A stretch of DNA of 33,332 nt. It comes from T3Sed10-241 sp036796255 (GTDB lineage Bacteria > Bacteroidota > Bacteroidia > Flavobacteriales_D > Cryomorphaceae). Shown one piece after another: positions 1 to 8,348 of the stretch. Location: NCBI GenBank assembly GCA_036796255.1, contig DAIRDH010000038.1:1-33332 (forward strand), written 5' to 3'. How positions within the stretch are numbered: position 1 is the stretch's first letter; every line of letters begins with the position of its first letter. A program made the position numbers and the translations under genes. The notes under the pieces were generated by a model. That model searched no databases. It saw only the letters and a program-made list of their open reading frames with translations, and had not been told where the DNA came from.

Positions 1-5
1 TAGCT

Positions 6-1193
6 ATGGCTAAAGAAACATTCGACCGCTCCAAGCCGCACCTTAACATAGGTACAATCGGCCACGTTGACCACGGTAAAACTACCCTGACAGCGGCGAT
101 CACATCAGTATTGGCTGCAAAAGGCCTTTCAGAAGTTAAAAGCTTCGACTCAATTGACAACGCTCCTGAAGAGAAAGAGCGTGGTATCACCATCAACACT
201 TCACACGTTGAGTACACCACACTTAACCGTCACTACGCACACGTTGACTGTCCAGGTCACGCCGACTACGTGAAGAACATGGTTACTGGTGCTGCCCAGA
301 TGGACGGTGCAATCCTTGTGGTTGCTGCCACTGACGGACCAATGCCCCAGACACGTGAGCATATCCTTCTCGGACGTCAGGTAGGTGTTCCACGCATCGT
401 TGTGTTCCTTAATAAAGTGGACATGGTTGATGACGAAGAACTCCTCGAGCTTGTTGAAATGGAAGTGCGTGAGCTTCTTTCTTTCTACGAGTATGATGGC
501 GACAACACTCCAGTGATTCAAGGTTCAGCCCTCGGTGCCCTTAACGGCGAAGAGAAATGGATGAAAACTGTGGAAGACTTGATGGATGCTGTTGACACAT
601 GGATCGAAATGCCACCACGTGACATTGACAAGCCATTCCTGATGCCAGTTGAGGACGTATTCTCAATCACTGGCCGTGGAACAGTTGCTACAGGTCGTAT
701 CGAAACTGGAGTTATCAACTCTGGTGAAGAAGTAGAAATCATTGGTATGCAAGTGGAGAAACTCAAATCAGTTGTAACTGGTGTTGAGATGTTCCGCAAA
801 ATTTTGAACCGTGGCGAAGCAGGTGACAACGTGGGTCTATTGCTACGTGGTATTGACAAGAAAGCGATTCGTCGTGGGATGGTTATCGCCAAGCCGGGTT
901 CAATCACACCACACACCAAGTTCAAAGGCGAAATTTACGTATTGAAGAAAGAAGAAGGCGGACGCCACACACCTTTCCACAACCGTTACCGCCCACAGTT
1001 TTACTTCCGCACAACGGATGTAACAGGTGAGATCATTTTGCCGGAAGGCCGAGAAATGGTAATGCCAGGTGACAACGTTACTATCAATGTTGAATTGATC
1101 GTGCCGGTAGCGATGGACAAAGGTCTTCGTTTTGCGATCCGCGAAGGTGGACGCACAGTAGGTGCCGGTCAGGTGACCGAAATCGTAGAGTAA
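6..1193 (+). CDS. tuf: Elongation factor Tu
   Basis: EF-Tu is the GTPase that delivers aminoacyl-tRNA to the ribosomal A site. The 395-residue length is the bacterial norm and the protein is complete. The G1 P-loop GHVDHGKT is at residues 19-26, G3 DCPGH at 81-85 and G4 NKVD at 136-139. The switch I region (KERGITI, about 57-63) is intact. Domains II and III follow, ending in the usual GGRTVGAGQVTEI tail. The ATG lies only five bases from the window edge, so the promoter and any upstream tRNA genes are not visible. It leads the tRNA-Trp/secE/nusG/ribosomal protein cluster on the same strand. Identification is essentially certain; whether a second tuf copy exists elsewhere cannot be told. Confidence 0.99.
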   Translation: MAKETFDRSKPHLNIGTIGHVDHGKTTLTAAITSVLAAKGLSEVKSFDSIDNAPEEKERGITINTSHVEYTTLNRHYAHVDCPGHADYVKNMVTGAAQMDGAILVVAATDGPMPQTREHILLGRQVGVPRIVVFLNKVDMVDDEELLELVEMEVRELLSFYEYDGDNTPVIQGSALGALNGEEKWMKTVEDLMDAVDTWIEMPPRDIDKPFLMPVEDVFSITGRGTVATGRIETGVINSGEEVEIIGMQVEKLKSVVTGVEMFRKILNRGEAGDNVGLLLRGIDKKAIRRGMVIAKPGSITPHTKFKGEIYVLKKEEGGRHTPFHNRYRPQFYFRTTDVTGEIILPEGREMVMPGDNVTINVELIVPVAMDKGLRFAIREGGRTVGAGQVTEIVE

Positions 1194-1205
1194 TTATAAC
1201 ACACC

Positions 1206-1252
1206 TTGACGGGAAAGGTGAATGCCATAGGGTGTTCACCTTTACCTGTCAA
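1206..1252 (+). promoter_or_regulatory. Long hairpin between tuf and tRNA-Trp
   Basis: The arms at 1206-1222 and 1235-1252 are nearly complementary: TTGAC pairs with GTCAA, GG with CC, and AAAGGTGAA perfectly with TTCACCTTT, around a 12-base loop. No U-run follows, so this is not a standard intrinsic terminator. Its place, four bases before the tRNA, suggests a processing or 3'-end stabilising structure that separates tuf mRNA from the tRNA. The pairing is seen directly; the role is inferred. Confidence 0.55.
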
Positions 1253-1255
1253 TAA

Positions 1256-1328
1256 ACGGGTGTAGCTCAGTTGGTAGAGCACTGGTCTCCAAAACCAGGT
1301 GTCGGGAGTTCGAGTCTCTCCACCCGTG
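1256..1328 (+). tRNA. trnW: tRNA-Trp (anticodon CCA)
   Basis: A full cloverleaf can be drawn. The acceptor stem ACGGGTG (1256-1262) pairs with CACCCGT (1321-1327), followed by discriminator G1328. The D arm contains AGCTCAGTTGGTAGAGC. The anticodon stem CTGGT/ACCAG encloses the loop CTCCAAA, giving anticodon CCA at 1289-1291. The T arm is GGGAGTTCGAGTCTCTC. The 3' CCA is not encoded, so it must be added after transcription. A tRNA-Trp between tuf and secE is the standard arrangement in Bacteroidota. Confidence 0.98.
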
Positions 1329-1344
1329 CAAAAATTGAAAAGAA

Positions 1345-1575
1345 GTGGCTAGTTTAAAAACTACATTCAAAGAATCATACGACGAGCTGGTCTACAAAGT
1401 GACCTGGCCGACCTGGAAGCAGTTGCAAAGCAGCAGTATCCTTGTATTAATAGCTTCGGTTATCATAGCCCTGCTCATCTTTTTGATGGACTATGTGTTC
1501 GGAGTGCGGGTTACATCTGGTGAAGGCTTTCAATGGAAAGGCATCCTCGGGTACATCTATCAGGCATTGGGCTGA
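1345..1575 (+). CDS. secE: Preprotein translocase subunit SecE
   Basis: SecE is the small essential subunit of the SecYEG channel in the inner membrane. The 76-residue protein has the single-span architecture usual outside the gamma-proteobacteria: an amphipathic N-terminal part with the conserved YKVTWPTWKQL segment (about residues 17-27), then one hydrophobic span (about 31-50). The start is GTG at 1345. An in-frame TGA at 1336-1338 rules out an earlier start and there is no ATG, so GTG is well supported. The gene begins 16 bases after the tRNA and its stop overlaps the nusG start (TGATG). The secE-nusG pairing is nearly universal in bacteria. Confidence 0.96.
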   Translation: MASLKTTFKESYDELVYKVTWPTWKQLQSSSILVLIASVIIALLIFLMDYVFGVRVTSGEGFQWKGILGYIYQALG

Positions 1576-2150
1576 TGACATCAAATACAGAAGTAATGAC
1601 TGAAACAACCGGTAAGAAGTGGTACGTAGTACGTGCGGTTAGTGGCAAGGAGAAACGCGTGAAAGAGTTTATAGAACTCGAAGTGAGCCGCGCCAACCTT
1701 CAAGACTTCGTATCTCAAGTGTTAATCCCAACCGAGAAGGTATTTCAAATCCGTAATGGTAAGAAAATAAGCAAAGAGAGAAACTTCTTCCCAGGTTATG
1801 TGCTTGTAGAAGCCGAGCTGGTTGGTGAAGTGCCTCACCTTATTAAGAGTGTCAACAATGTAATTGGATTTCTGGGCGCTGAGAAAGGCGGTGATCCTGT
1901 TCCCTTGCGTACCTCAGAAGTGAACCGAATACTTGGAAAAGTAGACGAACTCGCTGAAAGCGAAGAAGAAATTACCATTCCATACGTGATTGGTGAGAGC
2001 GTGAAAGTAATCGATGGACCCTTCAATAATTTTAACGGTGTGATTGAAGAGGTGAACGAAGAGAAGAAAAAATTGAAAGTGATGGTGAAGATTTTCGGAA
2101 GAAAAACGCCACTGGAACTTGGCTACATGCAAGTAGAAAAAGAGAGTTAA
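1575..2150 (+). CDS. nusG: Transcription termination/antitermination factor NusG
   Basis: NusG binds RNA polymerase and links it to Rho or to the leading ribosome. The NGN domain begins at KKWYVVRAVSGKEKRVKEF and the C-terminal KOW domain contains VKVIDGPFNNFNGVIEEV. I chose ATG 1575 (191 residues), which overlaps the secE stop as TGATG. ATG 1596 would give 184 residues and is an alternative because the first seven residues are not conserved. A longer reading from 1533 would lie inside secE and is unlikely. Length and domain order are typical. Translational coupling with secE is inferred from the overlap. Confidence 0.97.
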   Translation: MTSNTEVMTETTGKKWYVVRAVSGKEKRVKEFIELEVSRANLQDFVSQVLIPTEKVFQIRNGKKISKERNFFPGYVLVEAELVGEVPHLIKSVNNVIGFLGAEKGGDPVPLRTSEVNRILGKVDELAESEEEITIPYVIGESVKVIDGPFNNFNGVIEEVNEEKKKLKVMVKIFGRKTPLELGYMQVEKES

Positions 2151-2159
2151 CAAAAAAAG

Positions 2160-2221
2160 GATTCAACAGCCGACTTTCCACGATTGTGAGTGTGGAATGC
2201 TTCCAAGTTTAAGGCTGAATC
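2160..2221 (+). promoter_or_regulatory. Structured leader upstream of rplK
   Basis: The nusG-rplK gap is 94 nt and holds nested complementarity. The inner stem TTCCAC (2176-2181) pairs with GTGGAA (2192-2197) around a 10-base loop. The outer strands GATTCA (2160-2165) plus GCC (2169-2171) pair with GGCTGAATC (2213-2221), with three unpaired bases. It lies where L1 represses the rplK-rplA mRNA in E. coli, so it could be an L1-binding leader. The pairing is seen; L1 binding is inferred only from position. Confidence 0.45.
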
Positions 2222-2244
2222 AATATATACTAAACGAAAACTAA

Positions 2245-2682
2245 ATGGCTAGAGAAGTAAGTGGCATGATTAAGCTGCAAGTAAAAGGTGGGGCTGCCAA
2301 TCCTTCACCTCCTGTGGGCCCAGCATTGGGTGCCAAAGGGGTGAACATCATGGAGTTCTGCAAGCAGTTTAATGCCCGAACACAAGATCAAGCTGGAAAG
2401 GTTTTACCTGTAGTAATCACCGTGTACACCGATAAGTCTTTCGACTTTGTGGTGAAGACGCCTCCGGCTGCTATTCAGCTGAAGGACGCCGCCAAAATTA
2501 AATCGGGTTCAGCAGAATCAAACAGGTTGAAAGTAGGTACAGTTACCTGGGATCAGGTTAAAGCGATCGCAGAAGACAAAATGACCGACCTGAATGCGTT
2601 CACTATGGAATCAGCGATGAAGATGGTGGCGGGAACCGCGCGGAGTATGGGACTTAACATAAAGGGTCAAAAACCCTTTTAA
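2245..2682 (+). CDS. rplK: 50S ribosomal protein L11
   Basis: L11 binds the GTPase-associated region of 23S rRNA together with the L10/L12 stalk. The 145-residue protein has the expected N-terminal domain, with the proline-rich hinge helix region ANPSPPVGPALGAKGVNI and EFCKQFNART. The C-terminal RNA-binding domain includes KTPPAAIQLKDAAKIKSGS and GTARSMGLNI. The ATG at 2245 matches the family start. It sits 17 nt before rplA, as in the conserved rplKA pair. The final codons form a 7-bp hairpin (AAAGGGT/ACCCTTT, 2661-2679) that may be fortuitous. Confidence 0.98.
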   Translation: MAREVSGMIKLQVKGGAANPSPPVGPALGAKGVNIMEFCKQFNARTQDQAGKVLPVVITVYTDKSFDFVVKTPPAAIQLKDAAKIKSGSAESNRLKVGTVTWDQVKAIAEDKMTDLNAFTMESAMKMVAGTARSMGLNIKGQKPF

Positions 2683-2699
2683 CAGTTAAAACTTTTTTT

Positions 2700-3392
2700 A
2701 TGCGAGTATCAAAGAAAAGAAAAGAAGCGCTAGGCAAATACGACACAACGAAGTCATATTCACTGGAAGAAGCATCTGGCATTGTGCGAGAAATTTCAAC
2801 CACGAAATTTGACTCAACTGTTGATATTGCTGTTCGCCTGGGCGTAGACCCACGTAAAGCTAACCAGATGGTAAGGGGCAGTGTGTCTCTTCCACATGGC
2901 ACAGGAAAGGACGTCCGCGTTCTCGTACTTTGCACACCTGATAAAGAAGCAGAAGCTACTGAAGCTGGGGCTGATTTCGTAGGGCTTGACGAGTATATCG
3001 AGAAGATTAAAGGCGGTTGGACTGATGTAGATGTAATCATTACTACACCCAATGTAATGGGTAAGGTAGGTGCACTTGGCCGCATTCTCGGTCCACGTGG
3101 ATTGATGCCTAACCCTAAAACCGGAACGGTTACAATGGATGTTGCTAAGGCTGTGCTGGATGTGAAAGCCGGTAAAATTGACTTCAAAGTTGATAAATAC
3201 GGAATCATCCATGCCACGATTGGTAAGACGTCATTTGACGCGCAAAAAATCAAAGAAAATGCATCTGAAGTGTTGACCACTTTGGTAAAGCTGAAACCTT
3301 CAGCATCCAAAGGAACTTACATCAAGAGCATCTCAATGAGCGCCACGATGTCACCAAGTGTGAAAGTAGAAACCAAATCGGCCGCTAATTGA
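2700..3392 (+). CDS. rplA: 50S ribosomal protein L1
   Basis: L1 forms the mobile stalk at the ribosomal E site and in many bacteria represses its own operon. The 230-residue length is usual. The N-terminal segment MRVSKKRKEALGKYD, the VDIAVRLGVDPRKANQMVRG strand and the family signature GPRGLMPNPKTGTV (about residues 131-144) are all present. The C-terminal KPSASKGTYIKSISMSATM-type end is typical. It is flanked by rplK (17 nt) and rplJ (19 nt), so the ribosomal genes are probably cotranscribed. Autoregulation through the leader before rplK is inferred, not shown. Confidence 0.98.
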   Translation: MRVSKKRKEALGKYDTTKSYSLEEASGIVREISTTKFDSTVDIAVRLGVDPRKANQMVRGSVSLPHGTGKDVRVLVLCTPDKEAEATEAGADFVGLDEYIEKIKGGWTDVDVIITTPNVMGKVGALGRILGPRGLMPNPKTGTVTMDVAKAVLDVKAGKIDFKVDKYGIIHATIGKTSFDAQKIKENASEVLTTLVKLKPSASKGTYIKSISMSATMSPSVKVETKSAAN

Positions 3393-3411
3393 CGGTGAAA
3401 CAAGCGAACAA

Positions 3412-3930
3412 ATGACGAAAGCTGAAAAAAATCAACTGATCGACGACTTGGCCGGTTTACTCACTGAAAATGGTGTGATCTACTTGGCCGACACTTCTGA
3501 ACTTGATGCAGAGACTACATCAAACTTGAGAAGGACTTGCTTCAATCAGGGCATTAAACTCAACGTGGTAAAAAATACCCTATTGAGAAAAGCCTTTGAA
3601 AGGGTAGAAGGAAAGGACTTCACAGAATTGTATGGCGTTCTTGCAGGACCTACAGCGCTCATGCTGTCAGATACTGGCAACAAGCCCGCCAAGCTCATTA
3701 AAGAGTTCAGAAAGAAAAACACGAGGCCACTCTTGAAAGGTGCCTACGTGGAGGAAATGTGTTTTGTAGGTGATGACCAACTCCAGGCCTTGATTGATAT
3801 CAAGTCGCGCGAGGAACTCATTGGAGATGTAATCTTCCTCCTGCAATCTCCGATACGCAACGTAGTAGGTGCTCTCCAGAGTGGAGGCCACACCGTGGCG
3901 GGATTGGTAAAAACCCTTTCCGAAAGATAA
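3412..3930 (+). CDS. rplJ: 50S ribosomal protein L10
   Basis: L10 anchors the L7/L12 dimers to the ribosome. The 172-residue protein has the N-terminal rRNA-binding domain (starting MTKAEKNQLIDDLAGLL, with VVKNTLLRKAFE at about residues 57-68). Its C-terminal helix, which binds L7/L12, ends VAGLVKTLSER. Only 19 nt separate it from rplA, too short for a classical L10 leader RNA of the kind known from E. coli or Firmicutes. Any L10 autocontrol here would need another site. The 43-nt rplJ-rplL gap is A-rich and shows no fold. Confidence 0.97.
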   Translation: MTKAEKNQLIDDLAGLLTENGVIYLADTSELDAETTSNLRRTCFNQGIKLNVVKNTLLRKAFERVEGKDFTELYGVLAGPTALMLSDTGNKPAKLIKEFRKKNTRPLLKGAYVEEMCFVGDDQLQALIDIKSREELIGDVIFLLQSPIRNVVGALQSGGHTVAGLVKTLSER

Positions 3931-3973
3931 ATTTCAAACAAACAAAGACAAACAAACTTAAAACCAAATAAAA

Positions 3974-4354
3974 ATGGCAGACGTTAAAACCCTAGGCGAC
4001 CAACTCGTTAGCCTTACAGTTAAAGAAGTAAACGAATTGGCAGCTTACTTGAAAGAAGAACATGGAATCGAGCCCGCAGCAGCGGCAGCAGTAGTAGCTG
4101 CTCCAGGTGCTGGTGGAGGAGATGGTGCAGCCGAAGAAGTTCAAACTTCATTCGATGTAATTCTTAAAGCAGCAGGTGGTTCTAAACTCGGAGTTGTTAA
4201 ACTCGTGAAAGAACTGACCGGCCTTGGCCTCAAAGAAGCCAAAGCTGTTGTTGACAGTGCTCCAGCCCCCGTGAAGGAAGGCGTTTCTAAAGAAGAAGCG
4301 GAGTCATTGAAAGCACAACTTGAAGAAGCCGGTGCCGAGGTTGAGATTAAGTAA
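3974..4354 (+). CDS. rplL: 50S ribosomal protein L7/L12
   Basis: This is the multicopy acidic stalk protein that recruits translation GTPases. The 126 residues divide into an N-terminal dimerisation helix region (1-32), an Ala/Gly-rich hinge (about 33-53, containing AAAAAVVAAPGAGGG) and the globular C-terminal domain (about 57-126). The last holds FDVILKAAGGSKLGVVKLVKE and LGLKEAKAVVD. The ATG at 3974 follows an A-rich leader with no Shine-Dalgarno, as is usual in Bacteroidota. A strong terminator-like hairpin follows 32 nt after the stop, separating it from rpoB. Confidence 0.98.
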   Translation: MADVKTLGDQLVSLTVKEVNELAAYLKEEHGIEPAAAAAVVAAPGAGGGDGAAEEVQTSFDVILKAAGGSKLGVVKLVKELTGLGLKEAKAVVDSAPAPVKEGVSKEEAESLKAQLEEAGAEVEIK

Positions 4355-4385
4355 CATACTTAACTCCTTACACCACAAATGTTAA

Positions 4386-4430
4386 GGTTAAGCTCATCAC
4401 GTATAATCGTGATGAGCTAAACCTTTTTAT
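4386..4430 (+). terminator. rplL-rpoB intrinsic terminator or attenuator
   Basis: Arms 4386-4401 and 4408-4423 form a 16-bp stem with a single A:A mismatch, including the perfect ten-base pair GCTCATCACG/CGTGATGAGC around loop TATAAT. TTTTTAT follows directly. This is a textbook Rho-independent terminator inside the cluster. In E. coli an attenuator at the same junction lets ribosomal proteins outnumber RNA polymerase subunits; the same role is inferred here. No clear TAnnTTTG promoter lies between it and rpoB (nearest: TATAATTG at 4445-4452, one mismatch). Confidence 0.85.
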
Positions 4431-4488
4431 AGACAATAGCATTCTATAATTGTAAACGCGTTCCATTTAATCTCCAAATTCTTCTGTC

Positions 4489-7400
4489 TTGGCTACAATA
4501 ACGAAACCCCAAAACGAGCGCATCAACTTCGCATCCAACCGACACCTTTTTGATTATCCGGATTTTCTGGAGGTGCAGTTGAAATCGTTTCAAGAATTTT
4601 TCCAACTCGATACAAATCCAGAGGACAGAGAGCACGAAGGTCTCTACAAAGTTTTCAGTGAAAACTTCCCGATTACGGATACCCGCAATCAGTTCGTACT
4701 CGAATTCCTCGATTATTTTATCGACCCACCACGCTACAGCATTCAAGAATGCGTAGAGCGTGGCTTGACCTACGCTGTGCCTCTTAAGGCAAAGCTGAAA
4801 TTGTATTGTACCGACCCGGAGCACGAAGACTTTGAAACCATTGTTCAGGATGTGTACCTTGGAACAATTCCCTACATGACACCGCAAGGATCATTTGTAG
4901 TGAACGGAGCCGAAAGGGTTATTGTATCGCAGCTGCACAGATCTCCAGGTGTGTTTTTCGGCCAAAGCCGCCACGCCAACGGAACCAAGCTGTACTCAGC
5001 CAGGGTAATTCCTTTTAAAGGTTCATGGATTGAATTTGCTACCGATATCAACGCGGTTATGTACGCCTACATTGACCGTAAGAAAAAGCTTCCAGTAACA
5101 ACTTTGCTTCGTGCTATCGGATTCGAAAGCGACAAGGACATTCTTGAAATATTTGACCTTGCCGATGAAGTGAAAGTTACCAAATCAGGCGCGAAGAAAC
5201 TCGTGGGACGCAAGCTTGCTGCCAGGGTGCTTAAAACCTGGATTGAAGACTTCGTGGATGAGGACACAGGTGAAGTTGTTTCTATCGAAAGAAATGAAGT
5301 CATCATTGACCGCGAAACTGTTATCGAAGATGACCACGTAGAACAAATTTTGGAGTCAGGTGCGAAAACAGTGATCCTACACAAGGAGAATCTGAATGCA
5401 GCCGATTTCTCGATCATATACAATACGCTTCAGAAAGATACTTCCAACTCTGAGAAGGAAGCTGTGGAGCACATCTACCGTCAGCTGCGTAACGCTGAGC
5501 CGCCAGATTTGGATACGGCCCGCGGTGTAATTGATAAATTGTTTTTCTCTGAGACGCGATATGACCTCGGTGAGGTAGGCCGCTTCAGAATCAACAAGAA
5601 GCTCGGACTCGAAACGGGCTACGAGGAGCGCACCTTGACAAGGGAAGACATCATCAAGATTATCAAGTACCTCATCGACCTCGTGAATTCAAACACCGAT
5701 GTTGATGACATTGACCACTTGAGCAACAGAAGGGTACGTACTGTAGGTGAGCAACTTCACAACCAATTTGGTGTAGGTCTTGCACGTATGGCACGCACCA
5801 TCCGCGAGCGTATGAACGTTCGTGACAATGAAGTGTTTACACCTACTGACCTCATCAACGCGAAGACCCTTTCTTCTGTGATCAACTCCTTCTTTGGTAC
5901 CAACCAGCTGTCACAGTTTATGGACCAAACGAATCCACTTGCAGAGGTGACCCACAAGCGCCGTATGTCGGCGCTTGGACCCGGAGGTCTCTCGCGTGAG
6001 CGCGCAGGATTTGAGGTGCGTGACGTTCATTACACCCACTACGGCCGCTTGTGTACCATTGAAACGCCTGAAGGACCAAACATTGGTTTGATTTCTTCGC
6101 TTTGCGTTTTCGCGAAAATCAACAGACTTGGCTTTATCGAGACACCATACCGTACAGTAAACGACGGTAAAGTGAACCTCACCCAGGAGCCAATTTACTT
6201 AAGTGCTGAAGAGGAAGATCAGAAAATGATCGCCCAGGCCAATGCGAAAGTAAGCGCCAAAGGTGATTTCGAATCGGATGTCGTAAAGGCGAGAAAAGAA
6301 GGAGACTTCCCGGTGGTAGGTCCTGACAGCATCGACTTGATCGACGTTGGGCCAAACCAGATTGCTTCTATTGCAGCTTCCCTGATCCCCTTCCTCGAGC
6401 ACGATGATGCCAACCGTGCATTGATGGGCTCTAACATGATGCGCCAGGCTGTTCCATTGATGAGGCCACAGGCCCCCATCGTGGGTACAGGTCTTGAGCC
6501 ACTCGTGGCAAGAGATTCACGCGTACTCATCACCGCTGAAGGTGAAGGAGTCGTAGAATCTGTAGATGCAACGCAAATCAAGATTCGCTACAACCGCAAC
6601 GAAGAGGAGCAGCTTGTAAGCTTTGAAGAAGACCTGAGGTCATACTCACTGGTGAAGTTTTTGAAAACCAACCAGGGTACCTGTATGAACCTTCGCCCCA
6701 TTGTTCGCAAAGGCGACAAGGTGAAAAAAGGACAGGTGCTCAGCGAAGGCTATGCTACTGAGAAAGGCGAATTGGCGATCGGTCGTAACCTGCGCGTGGC
6801 TTTCATGCCCTGGAAAGGTTACAACTTTGAGGATGCGATCGTGATCTCTGAAGAAGTGGTGCGCGAAGATATCTTCACTTCAATCCACATCGATGAGTAT
6901 ATCCTCGAAGTGCGCGATACCAAGCGCGGACAGGAAGAGCTCACTCCTGATATTCCAAACGTAAGCGAAGAAGCGACCAAAGATCTCGATGAGAACGGTA
7001 TGATTCGCATTGGTGCTGAAATTAAGGAAGGTGACATCCTTATCGGAAAAATTACTCCGAAAGGAGAAACTGATCCATCACCTGAAGAGAAACTTCTTCG
7101 CGCCATCTTTGGCGACAAGGCGGGCGATGTGAAGGATGCTTCGATGAAAGCGCCTCCCTCATTGCGCGGTGTGGTAATCGACAAGAAGCTTTTTGCAAAA
7201 GCGGTAAAATCACCGAAGAGAAAATCAGAGGAGAAAATTATTGTGGAGGAACTCGACAAGCGTTTCGACCGCGATATCGCCGCCCTGAAGAATACTTTGA
7301 TCGATAAGTTGTCTAAACTCGTGAGTGGCAAGACCTCTCAGGGTGTGTTCAACAATTTCAAGGAAGAGCTGATCAAGAAAGGTGTGAAATTCACCCAGAA

Positions 7401-8304
7401 GTCACTCGCTGCTATTGAGTACAGTATTGTAAATCCAAGCAGATGGACAACTGATGAGCACATCAACCTTTTGATCAAAAAACTCATCCACAATTACAAC
7501 ATCAAGTACAATGATTACGCTGGCGCCTACAAGCGCGAGAAGTTTCAGATCACCATTGGTGATGAGCTTCCAAGCGGCATCTTGAAGTTGGCCAAAATAT
7601 ACATCGCTAAAAAGCGCAAGCTTAAGGTGGGTGATAAGATGGCCGGCCGTCACGGTAACAAAGGTATCGTGGCCAAGATTGTCCGCAAGGAAGACATGCC
7701 TTACCTGGAAGATGGAACTCCGGTTGACATTGTACTCAACCCGCTGGGTGTACCTTCCCGTATGAACCTTGGCCAGATCTATGAAACGGTTTTGGGCTGG
7801 GCCGGACAGGAGCTCGGATTGACATTTGCTACGCCGATTTTTGACGGAGCAACGATCGATCAGATCAACGAGTACACCGAGAAAGCAGGTATACCTCAGT
7901 ATGGCGTGACCCGTCTTCGCGATGGTGGTACCGGCGATCTTTTTGACCAGACTGCAACTGTCGGTGTGATTTACATGCTGAAACTTGCACACATGGTTGA
8001 TGACAAGATGCACGCAAGGTCTATCGGACCATACTCACTCATCACGCAGCAGCCCCTTGGTGGTAAAGCACAATTTGGTGGTCAGCGTTTTGGAGAGATG
8101 GAGGTATGGGCACTTGAAGCATTCGGTGCAGCCAACATTCTCAGAGAAGTTCTTACGGTAAAATCTGACGACGTGGTAGGTAGAGCGAAAGCATACGAGG
8201 CCATTGTGAAAGGTGAGAATATGCCTGAACCCGGAATCCCCGAATCATTCAATGTATTGCTGAACGAGCTTGCAGGTTTGGGACTTAATGTCTCACTCGA
8301 ATAG
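4489..8304 (+). CDS. rpoB: DNA-directed RNA polymerase subunit beta
   Basis: This is the second-largest core RNA polymerase subunit. The 1271 residues match the Bacteroidota form. Motifs include the fork/rifampicin region (SQFMDQTNPLAEVTHKRR from about residue 475, then SALGPGGL). Others are YTHYGRLCTIETPEGPNIGL, KVGDKMAGRHGNKG and the C-terminal GGKAQFGGQRFGEMEVWALE. The rifampicin-contact residues equivalent to E. coli D516, H526 and S531 appear as wild-type D479, H489 and S494. The start is TTG at 4489: an in-frame TAA at 4468 blocks earlier starts and there is no nearby ATG downstream before conserved sequence (NERINFAS). An rpoB beginning with TTG is unusual. rpoC follows after 44 nt. 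Confidence 0.97.
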   Translation: MATITKPQNERINFASNRHLFDYPDFLEVQLKSFQEFFQLDTNPEDREHEGLYKVFSENFPITDTRNQFVLEFLDYFIDPPRYSIQECVERGLTYAVPLKAKLKLYCTDPEHEDFETIVQDVYLGTIPYMTPQGSFVVNGAERVIVSQLHRSPGVFFGQSRHANGTKLYSARVIPFKGSWIEFATDINAVMYAYIDRKKKLPVTTLLRAIGFESDKDILEIFDLADEVKVTKSGAKKLVGRKLAARVLKTWIEDFVDEDTGEVVSIERNEVIIDRETVIEDDHVEQILESGAKTVILHKENLNAADFSIIYNTLQKDTSNSEKEAVEHIYRQLRNAEPPDLDTARGVIDKLFFSETRYDLGEVGRFRINKKLGLETGYEERTLTREDIIKIIKYLIDLVNSNTDVDDIDHLSNRRVRTVGEQLHNQFGVGLARMARTIRERMNVRDNEVFTPTDLINAKTLSSVINSFFGTNQLSQFMDQTNPLAEVTHKRRMSALGPGGLSRERAGFEVRDVHYTHYGRLCTIETPEGPNIGLISSLCVFAKINRLGFIETPYRTVNDGKVNLTQEPIYLSAEEEDQKMIAQANAKVSAKGDFESDVVKARKEGDFPVVGPDSIDLIDVGPNQIASIAASLIPFLEHDDANRALMGSNMMRQAVPLMRPQAPIVGTGLEPLVARDSRVLITAEGEGVVESVDATQIKIRYNRNEEEQLVSFEEDLRSYSLVKFLKTNQGTCMNLRPIVRKGDKVKKGQVLSEGYATEKGELAIGRNLRVAFMPWKGYNFEDAIVISEEVVREDIFTSIHIDEYILEVRDTKRGQEELTPDIPNVSEEATKDLDENGMIRIGAEIKEGDILIGKITPKGETDPSPEEKLLRAIFGDKAGDVKDASMKAPPSLRGVVIDKKLFAKAVKSPKRKSEEKIIVEELDKRFDRDIAALKNTLIDKLSKLVSGKTSQGVFNNFKEELIKKGVKFTQKSLAAIEYSIVNPSRWTTDEHINLLIKKLIHNYNIKYNDYAGAYKREKFQITIGDELPSGILKLAKIYIAKKRKLKVGDKMAGRHGNKGIVAKIVRKEDMPYLEDGTPVDIVLNPLGVPSRMNLGQIYETVLGWAGQELGLTFATPIFDGATIDQINEYTEKAGIPQYGVTRLRDGGTGDLFDQTATVGVIYMLKLAHMVDDKMHARSIGPYSLITQQPLGGKAQFGGQRFGEMEVWALEAFGAANILREVLTVKSDDVVGRAKAYEAIVKGENMPEPGIPESFNVLLNELAGLGLNVSLE

Positions 8305-8348
8305 TCGGGTGCTGGTAACGAATAAATTTACGCTAAAGACAACCTAGG

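Noticed and set aside
1533..1574. Upstream in-frame start for nusG inside secE
   Set aside because: The TGATG overlap at 1573-1577 and the family N-terminus favour 1575.
2661..2679. Terminator inside the end of rplK
   Set aside because: The 7-bp stem is within coding sequence, lacks a proper U-run and precedes the cotranscribed rplA; probably fortuitous.
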